Source of the DNA: Sulfurovum sp.
GTDB lineage: Bacteria > Campylobacterota > Campylobacteria > Campylobacterales > Sulfurovaceae
Length of the DNA: 10,200 nt
Reading direction: 5' to 3'
NCBI GenBank assembly: GCA_015663065.1
Contig: DQSX01000184.1
Span: 1-10,200 of the forward strand
Shown here piece by piece: positions 1 to 6,339 of the stretch (within the stretch, counting starts at the first letter, position 1; every line of letters begins with the position of its first letter). Made by a program: the position numbers and the translations under genes. The notes under the pieces are model-generated. The model saw only the letters and a list, made by a program, of their open reading frames with translations. It was not told where the DNA came from and did no database searches.

Positions 1-1
1 A

Positions 2-85
2 AAAGATGAAAAGATAAAATCTTTTGCAGAGCACTATTATGCTCGTTATAAAGAGATAGGACAGCAGACGGTTTCACTTGGGTAA
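2..85 (+). CDS. 3' end of an unidentified gene (partial)
   Basis: An open frame enters from the left edge and stops at TAA (83-85), giving 27 codons that end in ...YYARYKEIGQQTVSLG. The tail is charged and polar with no membrane segment. No family can be recognised from so little sequence. It ends 87 bases before the next likely start. No GC-rich hairpin with a T-run follows it, so its transcript may run into the next operon. The frame being open proves little over this length; the call rests on frame, direction and position. Confidence 0.6.
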   Translation, partial: KDEKIKSFAEHYYARYKEIGQQTVSLG

Positions 86-121
86 ATTTATTTTCTTACC
101 AACCTCTAACTTCCTTTTCGA

Positions 122-127
122 TATAAT
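122..127 (+). promoter_or_regulatory. Predicted sigma-70-type -10 box of the biosynthetic operon
   Basis: A perfect TATAAT lies in the gap between the upstream gene and the aminotransferase gene. The 17-base-upstream position holds no TTGACA-like -35, but the preceding bases are T-rich, which fits the -35-poor promoters known in Campylobacter and Helicobacter. The inferred transcription start is around 134, giving a leader of about 39 bases to the start codon at 173. The position is seen directly; activity is inferred. Confidence 0.6.
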
Positions 128-138
128 CCCGTTAATTA

Positions 139-157
139 CGCCGTCGTCATGATGGCG
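139..157 (+). other. Possible stem-loop at the 5' end of the operon leader
   Basis: CGCC (139-142) pairs with GGCG (154-157), and the stem continues inward through G-U, U-A, C-G and G-U pairs to a three-base loop. It would sit about five bases from the inferred transcription start and six bases before the GGAG ribosome-binding site. In the RNA it could stabilise the 5' end or modulate initiation. It occupies the stretch that would encode extra N-terminal residues if ATG 149 were used. Two of eight pairs are wobbles, so chance is possible. Confidence 0.3.
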
Positions 158-162
158 ATCGC

Positions 163-166
163 GGAG
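163..166 (+). promoter_or_regulatory. Ribosome-binding site that selects the aminotransferase start at 173
   Basis: GGAG lies six bases before ATG 173. The in-frame ATGs at 149 and 152 have no purine-rich site at a suitable distance, and they add eight residues (MMAIAEIF) in front of the MLLFTPGP start expected for this family. Confidence 0.65.
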
Positions 167-172
167 ATTTTT

Positions 173-1312
173 ATGCTACTTTTTACACCAGGACCTACAC
201 CAGTACCGGAGTCAGTGAGACTTGCAATGGCTACACCTACACTACACCACAGAACACCGGAATTTGAAGCGATATTTGCTGAGACCCGTGCACTTCTTTT
301 TAACCTTTTTGCTACAGATGAAGTGATCATGCTTGCCTCTTCTGGGACAGGTGCTATGGAGGCTGCGGTGACCAACCTTTGTCGTGACACATTGCTTTCT
401 GTCAATTCAGGAAAATTTGGTGAACGTTTTGGAAAGATCGCACTTGCATCTGGACTTAAAAATGTTGAAATTAAACATGACTGGGATACACCGGCTACGG
501 TTGAAGAAGTAATTGAAGCAGTCAAAGCCAACCCATCGGTCGATGCTATTGCTGTTCAGATCTCTGAATCTGCAGGAGGACTTCGTCACCCGGTAGAAGA
601 GATCGCAGCAGCGGTAAAAGCTTTGAACCCTGACATTATGGTCATCGCAGACGGGATTACAGCGATCGGTGTGGAACGTATTAACGTGGAAAATATTGAC
701 TGTGTCATCGCTGGAAGCCAAAAAGCCTTGATGTTGCCACCGGGTTTAGCTATTCTGGGATTGAGCAATAAAGCGATTGAAAAAACAGGCACAGGAAAAG
801 GGTATTACCTGAACCTCGCTTCTGAAATTAAAAAACAGAGACAAAATACCACTGCCTACACAGCAGCAACCACTTTGATCATTGGACTTAGAGCGATGTT
901 GCAGGAGATAGAAGCCAGAGGTGGTTTGGGTGTGCTTTTCTGTAACACTGCACGTAGAGCCAAAGCCACACGTTTTGCACTTGAGGCACTTGGATTGCAC
1001 TCTTACCCGAAAACACCGGCAAGATCTATGACCACGATCAATGATGAGAATGCAAAAGAGATTAGAGATCTTTTAAAAACGGACTTTGGTGTCAATGTAG
1101 CAGGAGGGCAGGATCATCTCAAAGGCAAGATCTTCCGCATTAACCAAATGGGTCTCATAGAGACTTCTGAAATGGTATGGGTGGTCACTGCTGTAGAATT
1201 GGCGTTGGCAAAACTCGGACGCAGAGACTTTGACGGGACAGCATCCCGTGTCTTTAACGAAGAGTATTTTAAATCGACCATCAATCCCACTCCGAAAAAA
1301 GAAGAGAAATAA
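173..1312 (+). CDS. Class V PLP-dependent aminotransferase (alanine/serine-glyoxylate type)
   Basis: This is a fold-type I, pyridoxal-phosphate-dependent aminotransferase of class V, of the group containing serine-pyruvate, alanine-glyoxylate and serine-glyoxylate aminotransferases, presumably cytosolic. From ATG 173 the protein has 379 residues, typical for the family. It opens with MLLFTPGPTPVPE, the usual N-terminal TPGP substrate-site motif, followed by HHRTPEF. The cofactor-phosphate region is SSGTGAMEAA, the aspartate lies in VIADGITAIG, and the Schiff-base lysine is K184 in GSQKALMLPPG. The true substrate pair cannot be read from sequence; relatives are often annotated loosely, including as 'soluble hydrogenase 42 kDa subunit', which I would not follow. 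It is the first gene of the operon behind the TATAAT at 122. Its stop overlaps the hisZ start by one base (TAATG), implying translational coupling. An upstream in-frame ATG at 149 is possible but lacks a ribosome-binding site. Confidence 0.9.
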   Translation: MLLFTPGPTPVPESVRLAMATPTLHHRTPEFEAIFAETRALLFNLFATDEVIMLASSGTGAMEAAVTNLCRDTLLSVNSGKFGERFGKIALASGLKNVEIKHDWDTPATVEEVIEAVKANPSVDAIAVQISESAGGLRHPVEEIAAAVKALNPDIMVIADGITAIGVERINVENIDCVIAGSQKALMLPPGLAILGLSNKAIEKTGTGKGYYLNLASEIKKQRQNTTAYTAATTLIIGLRAMLQEIEARGGLGVLFCNTARRAKATRFALEALGLHSYPKTPARSMTTINDENAKEIRDLLKTDFGVNVAGGQDHLKGKIFRINQMGLIETSEMVWVVTAVELALAKLGRRDFDGTASRVFNEEYFKSTINPTPKKEEK

Positions 1313-2166
1313 TGATATTTGAACATGAAATACCCTCAGGGTCGAAACTGTATTTTGGTACATCTGCAAAAGTAAAAAGAGAGATAGAGTTTGTCTCTGC
1401 AGAGATGCTGGAGAATTTTGGATTTGAAGAGATCGTGACACCACTTTTCTCTTACCATCAGCATGAGTCTTTTGATGATAAAAAGCCTCTGGTAAGACTC
1501 AATGATGAAGAGAACAATGAAGTAACGCTTCGTGCAGACTCTACAGCAGATGTCGTGCGTATCATTACCAAAAGACTTGGGCGTTCTACAGGGTCTAAAA
1601 AGTGGTTTTACATTCAGCCAACAGTGACCTTTCCGACCAAAGAGCAGTATCAGATAGGTGCCGAAGTGATCGATGGTACTTTTGAAAAGATCACCAAGAC
1701 GACCATCATGCTTTTGAATGAGATTGGGGCTATGCCTGTGATGCAGATCGCCAATATCCGTATTCCTCATCTTTTGAATGAAAAATACGGGGTCTCTCTG
1801 GAAGTACTGAAGTCTATGCATGTAGAGCAGATTTTAGCAGCAGACCTGCCTTGGATAGATCAGTTGGCTCGCATTAATGCAGTGGATGATCTGAGTGACC
1901 TTTCTGTTTTTCCTGAAGATATTAAAACAGAACTTGAAAAGATCAAAGAAGCAACACAAAGAGTTGCCTATGACAAGATGGTCATTTCACCACTCTTTTA
2001 TGCAAAAATGAGATATTATGACTCTTTGACATTTAGAATGTTTGAGAACAATGCACTTTTGGCAATGGGTGGAATTTACAGCGTAGACGGTGTGGAAGCA
2101 GCAGGGTTTGCACTCTATACAGATGAGTGTATTACCAGTAAAATGAGTAAAGAAGAGGATAAATAA
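1312..2166 (+). CDS. hisZ: ATP phosphoribosyltransferase regulatory subunit (HisRS-like)
   Basis: The 284-residue protein is a paralogue of the histidyl-tRNA synthetase catalytic core. In known HisZ systems it partners the short form of HisG in the first step of histidine synthesis and carries feedback regulation. Visible core parts are FGFEEIVTPLF (36-46, motif 1-like), LRADST (73-78, where HisRS and HisZ have LRP/LRPD), a motif 2 region (98-122) ending in QIGAEVIDG, and a short motif 3-like tail with GG (253-254) and AAGFALY. The catalytic arginine and ERP segment of HisRS motif 2 are missing, and there is no anticodon-binding domain, which argues against a real synthetase. At 284 residues it is shorter than many HisZ proteins. 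The start ATG is inside the TAATG overlap with the aminotransferase, and its own stop makes the same overlap with purA. No hisG lies in the window, so the partner must be elsewhere. The family is fairly sure; the regulatory role is by homology. Confidence 0.8.
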   Translation: MIFEHEIPSGSKLYFGTSAKVKREIEFVSAEMLENFGFEEIVTPLFSYHQHESFDDKKPLVRLNDEENNEVTLRADSTADVVRIITKRLGRSTGSKKWFYIQPTVTFPTKEQYQIGAEVIDGTFEKITKTTIMLLNEIGAMPVMQIANIRIPHLLNEKYGVSLEVLKSMHVEQILAADLPWIDQLARINAVDDLSDLSVFPEDIKTELEKIKEATQRVAYDKMVISPLFYAKMRYYDSLTFRMFENNALLAMGGIYSVDGVEAAGFALYTDECITSKMSKEEDK

Positions 2167-3416
2167 TGAGTAAAGCAGATTTGATCGTAGGTCTCCAGTG
2201 GGGAGATGAAGGAAAAGGAAAGATCGTTGACCATATGGCACAGACACATGATTATGTCTGTCGTTTTGCCGGCGGGCACAATGCCGGACATACCATTGTC
2301 ATTGGTGATAAAAAGTATGCTTTACACCTCATCCCGTCAGGAGTATTGAATCCAAAAGCAAAAAATGTTGTCGGCAACGGTGTGGTGCTTTCCCCGGTGG
2401 ATTTCATCAAAGAGATGCAGCAGTTCGACAACCTTGAAGGAAGACTTTTCCTTTCAGACAAAGCACACATGCTTCTGCCATACCATGCTTTGATAGACCA
2501 GGCAAAAGAGCGTATGAAGGGTGACAAAGCCATCGGGACTACAGGCAAAGGGATCGGCCCTGCCTATGGGGACAAGGTGGCGCGTGTAGGTCACAGACTG
2601 GGTGAATTGCTTGATCCTGCCAAAATGACAGAGAAGATCGTCTCATTTTTTGAAATGAATAAACCTCTTTTTGATGCCATGGGTGTGGATGCTCCGATTG
2701 AAGCAGATCTTTTGGCTGAACTTGAAGGGTACAAAAAAATACTTGAACCCTTCATTTGTGATACAACTCAGTTAATGTGGAAGATCATGGATGAGGAGAA
2801 AAAGATCCTTCTTGAGGGTGCACAGGGAACTATGCTTGACATTGATCACGGAACTTACCCGTATGTCACCTCTTCAAGTACAGTATCTGCAGGTGCATGT
2901 GCTGGTCTTGGACTCAATCCTAAAGATATTGGGAAAGTGACAGGGATCGCAAAAGCCTACTGTACAAGAGTAGGAAACGGCCCTTTCCCTTCAGAAGATT
3001 TTGGTGCAGAGGGTGACAAACTTCGTGAAAACGGACATGAGTTCGGTACAACCACAGGCCGTCCAAGAAGATGTGGATGGTTTGATGCGGTGGCAATGCG
3101 TCATGCAGTACGAGTAAACGGTGTGGATCAGGTAGCTTTGATGAAACTGGATGTACTGGATGGATTTGAGGAAGTAAAAGTCTGTGTAGCCTATGAAGTG
3201 GATGGCAAAGAGGTCAACTATGTACCCTATGACCTTGAAGATGCCACAGCGATCTACAAAAGTTTTCCGGGTTGGGACAAAACAGAAGGTGTAAGAGCGT
3301 TCGATGAACTTCCTGAGACGGCAAAGTCATATATTGAAGCACTTGAAGCCATGATCGGGACAAAAATGGGGATCATCTCCACAAGTCCGGAACGTGAAGA
3401 TACAATAATCAGATAA
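2166..3416 (+). CDS. purA: Adenylosuccinate synthetase
   Basis: This cytosolic enzyme makes adenylosuccinate from IMP, aspartate and GTP, the first committed step to AMP. The protein has 416 residues, within the usual 415-430. The N-terminal signature QWGDEGKGK (11-19) carries the catalytic aspartate D14 and the GTP-phosphate loop. NAGHT (39-43) carries the catalytic histidine H42. The second family signature, GIGPAYGDKVAR, begins at G129 and contains the active-site lysine K138. Further conserved blocks are LLEGAQGTMLDIDHGTYPYVTSS and TTTGRPRRCGWFD. The gene starts in a TAATG overlap with hisZ. It is followed after 12 bases by the DUF507 gene. Identification is essentially certain. Confidence 0.98.
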   Translation: MSKADLIVGLQWGDEGKGKIVDHMAQTHDYVCRFAGGHNAGHTIVIGDKKYALHLIPSGVLNPKAKNVVGNGVVLSPVDFIKEMQQFDNLEGRLFLSDKAHMLLPYHALIDQAKERMKGDKAIGTTGKGIGPAYGDKVARVGHRLGELLDPAKMTEKIVSFFEMNKPLFDAMGVDAPIEADLLAELEGYKKILEPFICDTTQLMWKIMDEEKKILLEGAQGTMLDIDHGTYPYVTSSSTVSAGACAGLGLNPKDIGKVTGIAKAYCTRVGNGPFPSEDFGAEGDKLRENGHEFGTTTGRPRRCGWFDAVAMRHAVRVNGVDQVALMKLDVLDGFEEVKVCVAYEVDGKEVNYVPYDLEDATAIYKSFPGWDKTEGVRAFDELPETAKSYIEALEAMIGTKMGIISTSPEREDTIIR

Positions 3417-3428
3417 TAAGGGATAAGA

Positions 3429-3980
3429 ATGAGACTAAAACCACAACAGACAGGATATGTAGCAGCGAAGATCGGTATTGACCTGGCAAATGCTCCTTTT
3501 GTCACGATGCCTAAGGGGAAAGAAGCGGTTGTAGCAGCGGCGAAGTCTATTATTGATGAGAATCTGGCAAAAGAGCATGCTCTGGATGAGAAAGTAAAGA
3601 AGATCCTTGATGAAAACTATGATGAGATCGAGTTTCAGCATGCTGACGAGAGACAACTTTTTTTCATGATCAAAAAGAAGATGGCACCTGAAGCAGGGGT
3701 GATCATGGATTATGATGACCGCTATAATGATCTTGCGCATTTGATTCTGGATGAGCTCTATGAGAATTATCTTGCAGAATATACAGTGAATGAAAACCAG
3801 GTCAAAAATGTTATTTTTAAATCTTTCAAAGCATTTGCGGATGCCTATGATGAGATCGATGATCTAGTCTATGATAAAATTAAAAACATGGAAAGAGAGA
3901 TCATTCCCGGTACTCAGGATTATGAACTAATGTATGAACGACTCTATCAGGAAGAGTTATCTAAAAGAGGAATGTTATAA
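3429..3980 (+). CDS. DUF507 family protein, function unknown
   Basis: The 183-residue, acidic, soluble, largely helical protein fits DUF507 (PF04368), found in Campylobacterota and Aquificae. Hallmarks are MRLKPQQTGYVAAKI at the N-terminus, the central QLFFMIKKKMA (76-86) and the C-terminal EELSKRGML. No signal peptide, membrane segment or catalytic motif is visible. Residues 40-85 and 105-154 resemble each other in pattern (hydrophobic helix, acidic helix, K-rich end IKKKM or IKNM), suggesting an internal duplication. The start at 3429 is supported by AAGGGAT a few bases upstream, in the purA-DUF507 gap. Its stop overlaps the carA start by one base (TAATG), so its translation is probably coupled to carA. 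A DUF507 gene also sits next to carA near purA in Campylobacter jejuni, as I recall it. The family call is good; no function should be assigned. Confidence 0.85.
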   Translation: MRLKPQQTGYVAAKIGIDLANAPFVTMPKGKEAVVAAAKSIIDENLAKEHALDEKVKKILDENYDEIEFQHADERQLFFMIKKKMAPEAGVIMDYDDRYNDLAHLILDELYENYLAEYTVNENQVKNVIFKSFKAFADAYDEIDDLVYDKIKNMEREIIPGTQDYELMYERLYQEELSKRGML

Positions 3981-5098
3981 TGCAAAAAGTATCACTTTAT
4001 TTTGAAAATGGCTTGTTTTTAGAGGCTAAGGGTTTTGGTGCGGAGGGAACTTCTGTGGGAGAGATCGTTTTTAACACATCTCTGACAGGATACCAGGAAA
4101 TTGTCTCTGACCCTTCGTATGCAGGGCAGTTTGTGACATTTACCATGCCGGAGATCGGTAATGTAGGATGTAATGCACAAGATATGGAGAGCAAAGGTGC
4201 CCACTGTAAAGGGATTATTGTACGTACCTATCAGGACCGTCCGTCTAACTTTAGATGCGAAGAGACTTTGGCAGCACTACTCAAGAGAGAAAATGTACTT
4301 GGTATATCAGAGATCGATACACGTTTTTTAACCAAAATGTTAAGAAACGAGGGTGCTATGATGATGGTGGCTTCAACTGAAACACATGACAAAGAAGCAT
4401 TGAAAAAAGTACTTGAATCTTCACCTCGTATTGAAGAAGTAAATTACATTGAGCAGGTAAGCACAAAAGAAGCATATGTACACAATGAAGCACGTTACTC
4501 TACAGATACATTTATGTATGAAAGACCTCAGACGACAAAGAAGATCATTGCTTTGGACTTTGGAATTAAGAGAAATATCCTCAATGAACTGACACATGCA
4601 GGTATGGAAGTGACTGTGGTTCCAAATTCTATGACAGCAGAAGAGATCATTTCCAAGATCGATGCCAAAGAGATCGACGGCGTATTTTTATCAAACGGAC
4701 CGGGAGATCCGCTTATCTTAAAAGATGAGCAGGAGAAGATCAAAAAACTGATCGCACATAAGGTACCACTCTTTGGTATCTGTTTGGGACATCAGCTTCT
4801 TTCTATCTCTCACGGATATGATACCTACAAGTTGAAATTCGGTCATCACGGTGGAAATCACCCTGTGAAAAATGAGATGACAGGCACAGTGGAGATCACA
4901 GCACAGAACCATAACTATAATGTACCTGACAACATTACAAAAGTGGCAACAGTGACCCATGTGAATCTGTTTGACAACACGATCGAAGGCCTTAAATATA
5001 ATGACTCTCCGTCTATGTCAGTACAGCATCACCCTGAAGCAAGCCCCGGACCACATGAGTCTGCGTATATTTTTGGTGAATTTGCGAAGATGTTGTAA
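3980..5098 (+). CDS. carA: Carbamoyl-phosphate synthase small (glutaminase) subunit
   Basis: The protein hydrolyses glutamine and passes ammonia to the large subunit CarB, which makes carbamoyl phosphate for pyrimidine and arginine synthesis. It has 372 residues, normal for CarA. The N-terminal small-subunit domain shows TSVGEIVFNTSLTGYQEI and SDPSYAGQ. The C-terminal class I glutamine amidotransferase domain starts near residue 188 (KKIIALDFGIKRNIL), continues through FLSNGPGDP, and has the nucleophile C268 in GICLGHQLL with the catalytic pair H351 and E353 in HHPEASPGP. All three triad residues are present, so it should be an active glutaminase. No carB follows; the next gene is ddl after 18 bases, so the large subunit must lie elsewhere. 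The start is inside the TAATG overlap with the DUF507 gene. Confidence 0.98.
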   Translation: MQKVSLYFENGLFLEAKGFGAEGTSVGEIVFNTSLTGYQEIVSDPSYAGQFVTFTMPEIGNVGCNAQDMESKGAHCKGIIVRTYQDRPSNFRCEETLAALLKRENVLGISEIDTRFLTKMLRNEGAMMMVASTETHDKEALKKVLESSPRIEEVNYIEQVSTKEAYVHNEARYSTDTFMYERPQTTKKIIALDFGIKRNILNELTHAGMEVTVVPNSMTAEEIISKIDAKEIDGVFLSNGPGDPLILKDEQEKIKKLIAHKVPLFGICLGHQLLSISHGYDTYKLKFGHHGGNHPVKNEMTGTVEITAQNHNYNVPDNITKVATVTHVNLFDNTIEGLKYNDSPSMSVQHHPEASPGPHESAYIFGEFAKML

Positions 5099-5116
5099 GA
5101 AAGAAAAGGAAAAAAG

Positions 5117-6157
5117 ATGAATATAGCAATTTTATTTGGCGGGTCAAGTTTTGAGCATGAGATCAGTATCGTCTCTGCGATCACCATGAAAAAAGTACTT
5201 AAAACCAGTACACTTACGTATATCTTTGTCTCTCCTGACAGAGAATTCTACCTGATAGATACCGATAAAATAAATTCTAAACTTTTTTCTTCCGGTGAAT
5301 ATAAAAAAGGCAAACAACTTACACTGAAACAAGGTGGATTTTTTGCTGAAGGTATGTTCGGGTCCAAAGAAATTGATTTTGATGTGGTGCTGAACTTGAT
5401 TCATGGAAGAGACGGCGAAGACGGGAAGATCTCTTCTATGATGGCGTTTTTCTTAGTTCCTTTTATCTCACCACGTATCGAAGCATCTTCCCTTTCGTAC
5501 AACAAACTCTATACGAAATTTTTGGCAGAGAGTTTGGGTGTGAAAACTGTACCCTATGAACATTTGAGCAAAAATGGAGAGAGAAATATTTCTATGACAT
5601 ATCCTGTGATCATCAAGCCGGTACGTCTTGGAAGCAGCATTGGTGTGAGCATCGTCAAAGAGGCTTCAGAGCTTGACTATGCACTTGATGTGGCTTTTGA
5701 ATTTGACAGTGATGTGATCGTAGAGCCGTTTATAGAAGGTGTGAAAGAGTTCAATCAGGCGGGTACTTTTACTTCTGAATGGGAACTCTCCATAGTAGAA
5801 GAGCCTCAAAAAGAGGAATTTCTTGATTTTGAGAAAAAATATATGGACTTCTCACGTGATTCACAAGTCCTTTCCGCAGATATATCTGATGAGATGAAAA
5901 ACAATATCCAGGAAGCTTTCAAAAAGATCTATGACCCGCTTTTTAAAGGAAGTATTATCCGTTGTGACTTTTTTGTCGTAAATGATGAAGTGTTACTCAA
6001 TGAGATCAACCCTATTCCGGGATCTATGGCAAATTATCTCTTCTCTGACTTTGAAGGCATGGTGCAGAGACTTGCCAAACATCTTCCCAAAGAGCAAAAG
6101 ATCAAGGTGGATTATACCTATATTCACTCTATACAAAGTGCCAAGGGAAAAGCCTAA
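5117..6157 (+). CDS. ddl: D-alanine--D-alanine ligase
   Basis: This ATP-grasp enzyme joins two D-alanines to give the peptidoglycan precursor dipeptide in the cytosol. The protein has 346 residues, longer than E. coli DdlB (306) but normal for the wider family. The N-terminal GGSSFEHEISIVSA is the classic Ddl start. HGRDGEDG (96-103) is the family signature. KPVRLGSSIGVS holds the phosphate-binding serine loop. K241-Y242 match the lysine-tyrosine of the omega loop, the tyrosine favouring D-Ala-D-Ala over D-Ala-D-lactate. NEINPIPGS (295-303) carries the metal ligands E296 and N298; NP-x-PGS replaces the common NT-x-PGM. AGGA lies six bases before the ATG. It is the last gene of the biosynthetic run; no mur gene is beside it. 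Its stop codon lies inside a hairpin arm (see 6145-6179). Confidence 0.96.
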   Translation: MNIAILFGGSSFEHEISIVSAITMKKVLKTSTLTYIFVSPDREFYLIDTDKINSKLFSSGEYKKGKQLTLKQGGFFAEGMFGSKEIDFDVVLNLIHGRDGEDGKISSMMAFFLVPFISPRIEASSLSYNKLYTKFLAESLGVKTVPYEHLSKNGERNISMTYPVIIKPVRLGSSIGVSIVKEASELDYALDVAFEFDSDVIVEPFIEGVKEFNQAGTFTSEWELSIVEEPQKEEFLDFEKKYMDFSRDSQVLSADISDEMKNNIQEAFKKIYDPLFKGSIIRCDFFVVNDEVLLNEINPIPGSMANYLFSDFEGMVQRLAKHLPKEQKIKVDYTYIHSIQSAKGKA

Positions 6158-6179
6158 AAATTTTCCCGACTTAGGCTTT
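6145..6179 (+). terminator. Overlapping hairpins at the ddl stop, possible weak terminator or attenuator
   Basis: Two alternative stems share bases. GGGAAAA (6145-6151) pairs with TTTTCCC (6161-6167), and AAAGCCTAA (6149-6157, which includes the ddl stop) pairs perfectly with TTAGGCTTT (6171-6179). They cannot form together. The second stem is nine perfect pairs with a 13-base loop. Neither is followed by a strong T-run, so efficient intrinsic termination is doubtful. The second stem also competes with the inverted repeat at 6175-6209. Confidence 0.4.
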
Positions 6180-6209
6180 AATTAGGAGTATAATACTCTG
6201 AATTAAAGC
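6175..6209. repeat. 35-base near-perfect inverted repeat centred on a TATAAT
   Basis: GCTTTAATT (6175-6183) is the exact reverse complement of AATTAAAGC (6201-6209), and GAGTAT (6186-6191) is that of ATACTC (6193-6198), about a single central A at 6192; only the two-base steps 6184-6185 and 6199-6200 break the symmetry. TATAAT (6189-6194) sits in the middle. As RNA it would fold into a long AU-rich hairpin followed by TGCTTTCTTCC, a poor U-run. As DNA it could be an operator over a -10 box. Terminator and operator cannot be separated from sequence alone. Confidence 0.55.
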
Positions 6210-6222
6210 TGCTTTCTTCCGA

Positions 6223-6241
6223 TTGGCAGGTTATTTGCCAA
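6223..6241. promoter_or_regulatory. TTGGCA/TGCCAA dyad matching a sigma-54 -24/-12 pattern
   Basis: TTGGCA (6223-6228) and TGCCAA (6236-6241) are exact reverse complements separated by seven bases. The same bases read on the + strand fit the sigma-54 promoter consensus TGGCACG-N4-TTGCW at 10 of 12 fixed positions (6224-6239), with GG at 6225-6226 and GC at 6237-6238 exactly ten bases apart. The two mismatches are the C after TGGCA and the final W. A start would fall near 6250. Because the sigma-54 consensus is itself partly symmetric, either reading could be the accident. Confidence 0.3.
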
Positions 6242-6254
6242 GATTTTGCCGCCA

Positions 6255-6275
6255 TTGTTAACATTCAGTTAACAA
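6255..6275. promoter_or_regulatory. Perfect 21-base operator-like dyad upstream of ccoN
   Basis: TTGTTAAC (6255-6262) and GTTAACAA (6268-6275) are exact reverse complements around ATTCA. The size and spacing suit a dimeric helix-turn-helix regulator. The half-site resembles the TTAAC/GTTAA elements of Crp-Fnr family regulators such as C. jejuni NssR, but that site is usually described with a four-base spacer and this one has five. Its centre (6265) is about 70 bases before the start predicted from the TATAAT at 6323, a position used by class I activators. No T-run follows, so a terminator is unlikely. Confidence 0.5.
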
Positions 6276-6322
6276 ATCCTTCTATAAGTTCAAATTTAAG
6301 CTTTATATTGGAAAAAAAGACT

Positions 6323-6328
6323 TATAAT
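6323..6328 (+). promoter_or_regulatory. Predicted -10 box of the ccoNOQP operon
   Basis: A perfect TATAAT lies 75 bases before the ccoN start. The preceding 40 bases have periodic A- and T-rich blocks rather than a TTGACA -35, as is usual in Campylobacterota sigma-70 promoters. The inferred transcription start is near 6335, giving a leader of about 68 bases. Of the two TATAATs in the gap this is the better placed for ccoN. Confidence 0.55.
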
Positions 6329-6339
6329 TAGTGCGAATG

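Noticed and set aside
149..172. Upstream in-frame ATGs (149, 152) for the aminotransferase
   Set aside because: No ribosome-binding site, and the extra eight residues precede the usual family start; ATG 173 has GGAG at the right distance.
136..531. 131-codon frame on the - strand opposite the aminotransferase
   Set aside because: It lies inside a clear aminotransferase gene, has serine-rich low-meaning sequence, and no ribosome-binding site or neighbour on that strand.
1073..1821. Long - strand frames over the aminotransferase end and hisZ
   Set aside because: Both + strand genes are recognised families with full-length conservation; the - strand translations look like shadow sequence.
1312..2166. 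Histidyl-tRNA synthetase
   Set aside because: The motif 2 ERP/arginine segment and the anticodon-binding domain are missing and the length is far too short, so HisZ is the better call.
5982..6185. 67-codon + strand frame overlapping the end of ddl
   Set aside because: It is almost wholly inside ddl in another frame, has no ribosome-binding site, and its last codons run through the hairpin region.
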